Source of the DNA: Alnus glutinosa
Taxonomy: Eukaryota > Streptophyta > Magnoliopsida > Fagales > Betulaceae
Assembly (NCBI RefSeq): GCF_958979055.1
Contig: NC_084894.1
Location: forward strand, 129,001 to 193,000
Reading direction: 5' to 3'
Length of the DNA: 64,000 nt
Below are positions 37,042-46,984 of this stretch, piece after piece; the stretch's first letter is position 1, and each line of letters begins with the position of its first letter. The position numbers and the translations under genes were made by a program. The notes beneath the pieces were generated by a model, which worked only from the letters and a program-made list of their open reading frames with translations, did no database searches and was not told the DNA's origin.

Positions 37042-40000
37042 TTACACGGGAACCCCTAATTCAGAAATCTTCATTATCTCTTTGTGCAACTTATCTCTCT
37101 GCTGTTTCAGAAGTGATGCCATAGAAGCAACCTAATGAGAGAGGGGGAAGGAACAACTTCAGTGAAGTAATTAATTATGATCTAACCTAATATAAATGTA
37201 TAAAATCTTTTGGAGAAGTGATGAATATAAACATGACAACGATTGACTTGCCTCTGCTCGAAGTTTCAAAGCCTCCCTACCAGGGTATTCTCGCAGCCCA
37301 TCCATCAAATCTATACAAAATGTAAAAAATTAAATAAGTTCACCTTGCACAGGATACAAGGAGCTCAGCAAAAGAAAAGGAAAAAGAAATGACTTGAAGC
37401 CAAAAGAAAACTTGAAAGCAGGCTTAATTTTTATGTGAGGCCTATTCTGGATCCTCGATACACTGCTCTAGTTCATGTTAAATCAAACTCCACGTTTCTT
37501 GGCATTAGGAGGCAGCCCCTTTAGATCATTTCCATATTCCCTTAAATCTATTCCCACACATTTTTCAATCTTTTCCCACTACTAAACCCACTAGCCACTG
37601 ATAAAGCCTCTTAAATTCCAGCTTCATTGCTCTTATACCAAAGAAATCTAGGGCAGTCGACATTAAGGACTTTCGTCCTATGAGCTTAACGGCGAGAGTT
37701 TACAAAATTGTTGCCAAAGCTCTAGCTAACAAGCTGAAATTGGTAATGGAGAAGATCATATCTAAGCCTTGGAATGCTTTCATCAAGGATAGGCAGATTC
37801 TTAACTCTATCCTCATAGCCAACGAGTGCCTTGATACCAGGATCAGATCTAGGAAACCAGGTGTGTTATGCAAGTATGACCATGTCAATTGAGACTTCTT
37901 TTTTTTTTTTTTTGTATTTGCTAAGGTGCGGATTTGGATAGAAATTGTGTAATTGGATAGCTTTTTGCATCTCTTCAATGCACTTTTTTGTACTGGTGAA
38001 TGGCACTCCGTCGGGTTTCTTTAGTAGTTCTCATAGCTTGAGACGGAGAGATTCATTGTCTCCCTTTCTGAATCTTATTGTCATGGAAATGTAAAGTAAA
38101 ATGATTTCTTCTATAGTGAATGGGGTGCTATTATCAGGCTTCTCGATGGGTCTAAGAGTGGGAGTGCCCTCAACATTTCTCATATTTTGTTTGCAGATGA
38201 CACCTTAATTTTTTGTAGGGAAAATCCAAATCATCTTCATAGCTTGCGCTGTTTGTTTTTATGCTTTGAAGCAGTTTCATGTTTGAGGATTAATATGGCT
38301 AAATTAGAGTTGGTCCCCATTTGAAATGTCACTAATGTTGAAGGTATGGCTAGCATCTTGGGCTGTAGGGTTTCTTCTTTGCCTATGAAATACTTAGGCC
38401 TTCCCTAAGGAGTTTCGTTTAAGGCCAAATCTATTTGAGACGACATTATTGAAAAAATAGAACATCGTTTGGTTGGATGGAAGATGATGTACTTGTCAAA
38501 GGGAGGGAGAGTTACCTTGATAAAAAAGCACTTTATCTAATCTGCCTACTTACTTCATGTCTCTTTTTCCTCTCCCAGTTGGTGTTGCCAATCTCATAAA
38601 GAAGTTGTAGCGGGATTTTTTGTGGGATGGCATTGGTGAAGAGTACAAATTTCACTTGGTTAGCTGGCCTAAAGTATGTACTCCAATTTCTAAAGGAGGG
38701 TTGGAGGTGCATAATTTACTTTTGTTTAACCGAACTCTTTTGGGGAAGTGGCTTTGGCGTTATGCTCATGAGAGAGGGGCCTTATGGAGGGTGGTTGTGG
38801 GTTCTAAATACAACAGCTTGTAGGGTGGGCGGTGTTATAATGAGGTCCAAGGGTCGTATGGGTTGGGGCTTTGGAAAAATATCAGGAGGGGCTAGAGAAA
38901 GCTTTCTAGCCAAACTAGAGTTGAGGTGGGTGATGGCTCGAAAATTAGATTCTGGCCTGACGTGTGCTGTGGGGATCAAGCCCTCAAAATCGCTTTTCCA
39001 GACTTGTTCAGTATGGCCTGATTTAAGGAAGCTTTCGTGGCAGACCATTTGGATCTCTCTAGTGTCTCTCATAAGTGGAATGTTAACTTTCTTAGAGCAG
39101 GTCCCGATTGGGTGGTGGATCTCTTTACCTCGTTCACCAATTTGTTGTATTCCTTAAGATTTTGTCGTGGTGGTGAAGACAAGCGGGTTATTCGAGGTTA
39201 GATCATACTAAAATGCCCTTGTTCCTCATGATAGTACTCTTTTCCTTTGGAAGAGTACTTGGCGGAATAAGACTTTTTTGAAAGTGGTTTTCTTTGCTTG
39301 GTCGACCGCATTAGGGAAGATCCTCACCATGGACAACCTTAGGAAGAGGCATGTCATTGTGGTTGATTGATACTACATGTGTAAGAATAATGGGGAGCCA
39401 GTGGATCACTTTTTGCTCCATTGTGAGATTGCGAATGCTATTTGGAATATGCAATCTTCAACGGTATAGGGTTGGCTTGGGTTATGCCTAATCGAGTAGT
39501 AGACTTCTTCGCATGCTGAAGAGCAAGTTGGTAGGCTTCATTTTGATTCAGTATGGAAGATGATACCATCCTACGTTACGTGATGTCTTTAGAGGGAAAG
39601 AAACGATCGGAATATTGAGAATCGTGAGCAGACATCAGTGAAATTAAATGCTTTTTTCTTTAAGACACTTTAGATTTTAATATTTCTATTTTTAGCTTTC
39701 AAGCTTTTCTAGATCTCTTCTCTTATTTTAATTAAGTGTTTATCCTGTATACATCTTGTGTACCTGGGTTGCGCATTTGTGCTTTTTAATAATACTTGCA
39801 ATTTCTTATAAAAATAAAATAAAATTAAGCAACCTCTTATCTTCAGGTTTTTTTTTTTTAACATTTGATTTCAAACCTTGCATGATCCTCAACTAACCTT
39901 CTAATCAACAAAAGAAATGCCTTAAAAATGATCATGAATCATTTTACTATATTTTCGCACCATATCTTTGGCTACTTAGTGGGGAACGATCACAAAGTAA

Positions 40001-42204
40001 ATAGACATCAAAATACTTAAGCCTGGAGTCCTTTTTTTCTTTTTTCTTCTCCATCATTTTTAGACAACAGAAGGGTGGAAACTTATAAGAAAACAGAACC
40101 TCCTCTGTTTTGCTTATGATTGGCACAGGAAAGTTGTATTTCTACGTTTGCCACTCTCTAACCGTATATATCTCCTTCTTCTAAGTAACCAAGGGCGCCA
40201 TATTGTGAAATCAGTAAGTTTAACGAAAGTAAAGCCTTGACAAGGCTAATGCACCATACCACAGCACAACTTATGGACAAGGCAAAGAAGAATTCCCATG
40301 TAAGCAATCGGGCTCTGATGGTTGTACCACCTCATCAACCACAAAACAAACTGAAAGGGGACAGCATAAAGGAGGAGAGAAACGTTTTGGGGGGAAGAGA
40401 TACAGGAGAGTTGTATTTCTACGTTTGCCACTCTCTATCTGTATATATCTCCTTCTTCTAAGTAACCAAGGGAACCATATTGTGAAATCAGTAAGTTTAG
40501 CAAAAGTAAAGCCTTGACAAGGCTAATGCACCAGACCACACCACAACTTATGGACAAGGTAAAGAAGAATTCCCATGTAAGCAATCGGGCTCTGATGGTT
40601 GTACCACCTCATCAACCACAAAACAAACTGAAAGGGGACAGCATAAAGGAGAGAGAGACGTTTTGGGGGGAAGAGATAGTCAAGAATGCAAACCTGAGGC
40701 TTGAGCTTCAACCGCATAAACTGATTCCGCAAGGTCTTGAATTTCACTTCCAGCCTTCCTACACATTTCAATTGGAATAATCAGACGTTTTAAAGAAATA
40801 GCCACAGAATTAATTTAGGGTACTTAAATCTCTTCTACATGAGCTCAGTATGGCCGTAGTTCATGTCCTTTTCAGCAAGCGCTGCCCTTTCGAGCAACTT
40901 TCTGCTCTCCTTCTTCATGAGATCAACAGAAATGTTCAACTCCTTCACATTCTTTTCAGCTCTAACAAACTGGGCCTGCATATATATTTGTAGAGGGAGG
41001 GGGAGAATGTATCAAAAGGACGGAAGAGTATGGTCTTTAATATTGAAATACCCGAAACCTACAATCTTAGAATTTTGGTACTAAAACAAGTGACAATAGC
41101 AGATTAAGCGGTATAGATGCTGTTTTTTTCTAAAAAAAAAAAATGAAGATCTTATTCATAGGTGAAGGAAGCATCTCAGGAAAAAAAGAAAGATACCTCC
41201 TCGCTTTGTAGTCGACCCAATGTATGACGAAACAAAAACCTTCTCGGGCCTGCAAAGAAAACAATTCACTGTAGGAATCAGTTCACATAAGATTTACGAG
41301 CAAAAATTAGTAGATATAACTAGTTTAACAAAAGTTGTGTCTAGACCAGTCAAGAGATCCATTAGTCAAGAAGAGATGCGAGGAGCTAGATATTATATGA
41401 ACAATGCAATTACATGCAAGTGCTTGGAAAGTTCGATTCACAGTTTATGAACCAAAAATCAGCTAACTGATCAATATTTACTGAAATAGACAGAAGAGCT
41501 TATTGGGAGCTCAGTAAATTTTGATAGTCCATAACCAATTTTCAATTGACACAAGATAAACTCAGGCATACTGTTTCAGGCGATCTTACAATTTCTCTCC
41601 TTTTGAACCCAAACAAGGGATTTAAGTAAAGGTACTCTACACCCGCCTATAATCCATTATCCCTCCCTTAACCCCTCTGTGATTTACTGGAGTAGCGTCC
41701 TTTGATATGGGAAAAAGCGTACGGCCATTGTGCAAACAGGAACTAAGCTTTTAGCAAATCCTTTTCATGCGAAATGAAATACCTGGTATAAGAAGGAAAG
41801 CAGCGGTTGCTGCAACCCCTACAGCCGCACCTGGATGTTCCCTCGCCCTCTTCAACTCATCTGAAGACATGCAACTAAATCCTTTTTGTTAATGGAAAAG
41901 AAAAACATATTTCCTACAAATTCAAAATAAAAATGATTACGAGGAGCGATTGACCTTTGATTTTGATGAAGAAAGCGTCCTCATAGCTTTTACACCGGGA
42001 CACCGCACGCGGTACGAAATCCTGTAAGGTGCGGAGATGGGCGGAAGAGTTTTGCTGGAGAGAACGAGTTGATTGGATCACACTACTTTGGAGATCCTCC
42101 GCCATTGACGTTATTGATGATAATGATGACGCCTGCGATTCTTGCTTTTTCGTTTGCTGCTCCATCGACGCTTCTTCACCCCCCGACGACGCCATCTCCG
42201 CCAT
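37042..42204 (-). CDS. RHIP1: RGS1-HXK1-interacting protein 1-like (RHIP1)
   Basis: Minus-strand exons: 42204-41955, 41860-41783, 41249-41197, 40975-40839, 40758-40694, 37310-37252, 37131-37042; 243 residues with continuous phase. The protein starts [15 protein letters not shown]. It contains [21 protein letters not shown], then a short hydrophobic stretch ([16 protein letters not shown], about residues 91-110), then [38 protein letters not shown] (helical), [26 protein letters not shown] and the end ISELGVPV. This order matches plant RHIP1, a small protein reported to bridge the G-protein regulator RGS1 and hexokinase 1 in glucose signalling. Exon 6 uses a GC donor. An in-frame ATG at 42297 exists, but the one at 42204 opens the conserved part. 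The 3.4-kb fifth intron carries a LINE and a tandem repeat. Confidence 0.85.
37614..39825 (+). mobile_element. decayed L1-type LINE in RHIP1-like intron 5 (antisense)
   Basis: Plus-strand translation shows RT pieces [20 protein letters not shown] and [20 protein letters not shown], then NGTPSGFF, then [20 protein letters not shown], the zf-RVT part ([17 protein letters not shown]) and a tail ending TGTACCTGGGTTGCGC plus A-rich sequence. Many stops, and much of the RT core is missing after 37892. A possible imperfect target pair is AAGCCTCTTA (37604) and AACCTCTTA (39831). Confidence 0.85.
40125..40678. repeat. 277-bp tandem duplication beside RHIP1-like exon 5
   Basis: Two units with period 277 share GTTGTATTTCTACGTTTGCC (40133 and 40410), AAGCCTTGACAAGGCTAATG and CGTTTTGGGGGGAAGAGATA. 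The second unit ends about 16 bases from the exon 5 donor (40693), so the duplication lies right at a splice site. Confidence 0.92.
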
Positions 42205-42517
42205 TTTTTTTCCCCGAAGCAGGTCGGAAAGGTTTCTTTGTTTATTTCTTTTGCGTGCTTGTCTTGATTCTTTTCTCACATTCACTGGGCCGCCCATCTT
42301 GGATATGGGCCGTCTATGAGCCCGCCTACGCCGAGATTATTGGACAGGTGCATCTTTATTGATGGACAAGCTAGAGAAACAATTCATTGTTGGAAATGGG
42401 TTTGGTGAACAAACAAGTGAACAAGCGGATGTGCAATATAGATTATAGAGCATTCCCAATGCCAATGGTAAATTTTTTTTACCTTTACGTTAAAATAGTT
42501 AACCAATTTATTAAAAA

Positions 42518-43019
42518 GGAAAAAGTACACATAATTTCTCTAAACTATCATCTTATTGTCAATGTACCCTCAAAACTATCAATTCTGTCAATGTTCCCCC
42601 TCAAACTACCAAAAAATGTCAATGTCCCCCCTAAAACCAAGAAAAAGACAAAATTGACCCTAAATTTTTTTTGATTAAAAAAAAAAGTCCTTATAAAATT
42701 AAAAAAAAAAACGAAAATTAAAAAATTAAAGGAAAATAACATTTTTTTTAAAAAAAAATAAACAAACCAAAAAAGAAATAGAAAAAACAGTTTTAAATTT
42801 TTTATTATTTTTTTTGTTGTAAATCTTTGTTATTTTATATTTTTTTAATAATTTTTTTAGTTTTTATTTTATTTTAATAATTTTATGAAGGGTATTTTTG
42901 TTATTTGGAGGACATTGACATTTTTTGGTAGTTTAGGGAGGGACATTGACACAATTGGTAATTTGTGGGGTACATTGACAATGAGGTGGTAGTTTGAAGA
43001 GGTTATATGTATTTTTCCC
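42518..43019. mobile_element. Mutator-type MITE with long inverted repeats (502 bp)
   Basis: About 115 bases at each end are inverted copies: GGAAAAAGTACACATAA on the left pairs with the ATGTATTTTTCCC end, and TTGTCAATGTACC pairs with GGTACATTGACAA. Repeated ACATTGACA motifs occur in both arms. A perfect 9-bp duplication TATTAAAAA flanks it (42509-42517 and 43020-43028). AT-rich interior, no ORF. Confidence 0.9.
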
Positions 43020-43086
43020 TATTAAAAATCTTTTCGTCTGATTATGTAAATCAAATGCAAAATGCATTTATGATGCATTTGTAAAT

Positions 43087-43253
43087 GAGTAATGATTCAT
43101 CATCACCACCTAAAAATATCAATTTTTACCACTTTGCCTATATAGCAAGGTGGTCATCTATCTTATTTTATTTTTAAAACTAGCGAGGGACCATCTTGCC
43201 ACATAAGCAAAGTAGTAAAAAGTGGTATTTATGAGGGTGGTGAATCATTACTC
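43087..43253. mobile_element. Mutator-type MITE, copy 2 (167 bp)
   Basis: Same family as 7478-7666. Ends are GAGTAATGATTCA and TGAATCATTACTC, a perfect 13-bp inverted repeat, with inner pairing through ACCACTTTGCC / AGCAAAGTAGT and AAGGTGGTCAT / AGGGACCATCTT. The 9-bp flanks TTTGTAAAT and TTTATGAAT agree at 7 of 9. Confidence 0.85.
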
Positions 43254-43656
43254 TTTATGAATAGTGCAACTCCACACACTATTCACACGTGTATATATAT
43301 ATTTTTTATTTGTTTTTCTTTCTTTCTTTCACTCTCTCTCTCTTCTCCCTTTTCTCTCACCCAAATTCATTTACGTCATAGCAATATTGTAATATATCTC
43401 TGAATTTAAAAATTGTATTTCAAAGTATGTCTATATGACAAAATTTGTAATTGTCATTTTAAGGTTATACTCATGCGAATCACCTCAGGTGTGAACACAA
43501 AATTTGCTGACTTTATAGCAAATAATTATCCAAAAAAAAAAACTTACCGTTGAAAAAATATCTTAAAATTAAATAAAGAAAGATAAAGAAATAATAAAAA
43601 ATAATAATATTTAAATAATAGAGACTCGGATATATTGTACATTTTGAAATCAATTA

Positions 43657-44302
43657 TGCTCCGTTTGTTTCGATATAAAATAATTTCCGTCATAAAATAT
43701 TTTCGGCGAAATCATTTTCAGAAAAAATGATTTTTTCGAAAATATTTTCCAGCATTTGACTCGCACGAAAAAATTACAAAATGCGAAAATCAGAGTTTGG
43801 CAAATGCCGCCGGAATTCGGCAATGTTCGGTCGCCGTTGCAGGATTCTAGCAAGCAAGTTTGGCCAGATTCCTACCAGACTCTTCCGAATAAATGGCCGG
43901 ATCCGGTCATATCCCAGCCATTTTGGCCAAATTCGTCCAGATCCAGCCAGATCCCGGCTAGCTTCTGACCATGGCCAAAATTTGGCAATATTCTGGCCAG
44001 TTTTTGACCGGAATCTGGTCGGATGTCGCCAGATTCAAGTGCCGACAAGATTCTGGTGACCAGATGTTGCCGGACTTCGGCGTCGGCTGGATTTCGACGA
44101 CCGACAATTGTTGAATTCCAATAATCGGATATCAAACATGCGTGCAAAGACGAAGAGTTTAATTTCGGAAAACGATTTTATGGTTTTGAAAATTAAATAA
44201 CCTTTTACGATCAAACTGAAAATAATTTTCGTTGACCATTATTTTCGCCCCTACTAAATACCGTAAAATGTCAAAATCATTTTACACCGAAACAAACAGA
44301 AC
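43657..44302. mobile_element. hAT-like MITE with GC-rich core (646 bp)
   Basis: The terminal repeats CTCCGTTTGTTTCG (left) and CGAAACAAACAGAAC (right) pair as imperfect inverted repeats, about 20 of 24 bases. Flanks ATCAATTA (43649-43656) and ATCAGTTA (44303-44310) form an 8-bp duplication with one mismatch, as for hAT elements. The outer 120 bases are AT-rich; the centre (43790-44110) is GC-rich with repeated TGGCC and CCAGAT words. No gene. The one-base limit of the left end is uncertain. Confidence 0.75.
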
Positions 44303-44310
44303 ATCAGTTA

Positions 44311-45458
44311 AAATATATAAAATAAGTTTGGGTTAGCCGATATAAAAATGCATAAGTAATTGAAAGTGCTCTAATGTACTAATTTGTGATGGCAAATAAG
44401 TGTTGCAAAAAATGGAATAAAAAATAATATTTTCAAAAATAGGGATTGAAATGGAAAATTGAATGGAGTTTGTATTGAAAAAGGGTAGGTGAAGTAGAGA
44501 AACGTGCTTTTTTATTAGGTGAAACGCCTCTCAGCTTGGAAATGCTCTAAAATACACTTAATGCTAATTTAATGATAGCGATTTCTAAAAATATAAAGTG
44601 TTGACTATTTGGTTTTCATAATATTACTTACAATTGCAGCAAATTAAAGTCGTGCACCACGTGTCACTGCACCAACGGTGGTAGAGCGAGTGGGCGCTCA
44701 TACAGTCTCTCAGCAAGCGCCAAGCAAAGAAGAAACACAAAAGGATATGCTTTCTTACACCAAATGGTCAATGAAAAATAAATTTTCCTTTTTTCCATTT
44801 TTCCATTTTTGCCTTCCCTTTTCGGTCTAAATTTTAAGCTTTATTTCACAAATGTACATTTTTTTTTTTCCCTGAGCAGTAAACAAAAAAAATTATTTAA
44901 CCGTAAAGGTATAAATATAATGTGGCTATTCGGAAACAATGATTATAAAAAATAAAAAATAAAAAAATTGTGACAAAGTTAAAATATATGTATAAGGAAT
45001 CAAAATAATATGTAAATTAAATTATTATTTTTTTTTTTTAAGAAAAAATGTTTGTCGTAACTCGTAATTACAGAGAAGAAAAAAAGGAAAGTTAGTTCGA
45101 GAGGTACAACGAAAAGGAAAACGGTGGCAGCGGCTTTTTTTCGGTTTCCGTCATTCGCTAAGCGCCCATGCCCCTCTAAGCAAAACTGTTAATTAACCAA
45201 AAAGCATTTATGTCTCCATGTATACTGTTAATACGGTAGTAATTATCTTTTTCTGGTGGCGGAGGCCAGAGAGTATACATGGCTGCTGCTGCTTTTTCTT
45301 CTTCTTCTTCAATATGGTCCCGCCAAAACCAACAGTTTCAGATTCATTTGAAAAACAAATTCCTCTGTTTCAGTAATCATTTCAATTAGGGTTCAGGCGA
45401 AGAAAAAAAAGAAAGAAAGAGGGGAAGAAAATAGGGATCGGAAGGGGTTGGGGGGCAT
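44311..45458 (+). promoter_or_regulatory. promoter and leader of the AGTRAP-like gene
   Basis: No gene. A CCACGTGTC G-box/ABRE-like site lies at 44657-44665, about 800 bases before the ATG. An upstream ORF of 36 codons starts at 45279 (MAAAAFSSSSS) and stops at 45389, before the main start. Regulatory meaning is inferred. Confidence 0.4.
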
Positions 45459-46953
45459 ATGATGCTTTGTTCATCATTGTGGGGTCGAATACAGCCGTGG
45501 CTTCGCGATTACGATAGCCTTCAATCTTTCGCCGTCATCCTCATCTACATCCAGGTTTCTTTCTTCTCCTTTTCTATTACATTTTCATTTTCTAAATAAA
45601 AATTTCAATTAATTAGGGCTCTTTTTTTAAAAATAAAAATAAAAAATAAAAATCAAACAAATAAAACAGATTGGTTGCGCGTTGATTGGATCACTGGGCG
45701 CATTGTACAACGGAGTTTTGCTGATAAATCTGGCCATCGCGTTGTTCGCTCTGGTAGCCATAGAGAGCAGCAGTCAGAGCCTGGGGCGTATGTATGCGGT
45801 TCTTCTCTTCTGCGCTATCTTTCTCGATGTCTTCTGGTTCATCTTCTTCACTTACGACATTTGGTCAGTCCCCCCTTTTATCTTTGATTATTTATTTACA
45901 AATAAAAGCGTATTTGTTTTGTTTGAATAAGTCTTCTAGCTGTGACGCCAGAACAACTAATTATGTGATTTCAACTCTTTAACCCCTCACTCATGCCTTC
46001 TTATGCGCTGCTTTATTTATTCAAAATGCAACAAGTGTTTGGTGAACAATGTTAAAAGTACTAATTAAATGAGTAAATTTGTCTTTCCTTGAGATAATTA
46101 GTGATTTAAAATGGTATATGCTCAAAATTTCTGAGCTCGAACCTTGTTTTGGTGATTCACTCTCATTTCATTTAAAATAGTTTACGTGTTTTCTGGTTTC
46201 TAATGTGAGATGAGTATTAAAGTATTAATTAAATTATTAAATTTATCATTTCCTATTAGCTTAAGCTTTTGGGATAAGCGGATATTTAACAAACAAGGAC
46301 TCTAATACGTGGTAGAAGAATTATACAAATTGCTGCAGCATATGGTTGCATGTGTTCTCTACGACTTCACATGTTGAAAAAAATGGATTCTGGTTGCAGA
46401 ATATTTTTCCAATCTGAACTTGTTGTATTGGCTCATGTGGCAATGCCTTATTCTGTGTGTACATGAACCGTATTTGTGTGCATGTGTTTGGTAATTCTAA
46501 TCTCTTATCTGACGGAAATTTTGTGTCTGCAGGCACATATCTTCTGAGAGTTATGGACCATTCATTATCTTTTCAGTGAGACTCAGTCTGGCAATGCAAA
46601 TCATTGGGTTTACTGTGAGGTTCTTATCCTCATTTTTATGGATTCAGATTTACAGGTTGGGGGTTTCATATGTTGACACTACAGTTGCTCGAGAAGCAGA
46701 TTTTGATTTAAGAAGTAGTTTTCTGAGTCCTGCAACTCCTGCTGTAGCCAGGCAATCCTCAGAGTCTGATGACATTTTAGGAGGATCTATCTATGACCCT
46801 GCTTACTACTCATCTCTCTTTGATGTTCAAGACAGTAGACGTTTATTTGGGGTATGGTATTCTTCACTTGCTTGCAATAGAACACCTATTTGACTTTTCT
46901 TGGGTGAACTTCATCTGTTTGTTTCCAAATTTTTTGGTAAAATTTTTATTTCA

Positions 46954-46984
<31 letters not shown>

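Noticed and set aside
38627-39157. 176-residue ORF in the RHIP1-like intron
   Set aside because: It is an out-of-frame reading of the decayed LINE; LINE motifs appear in the other frames.
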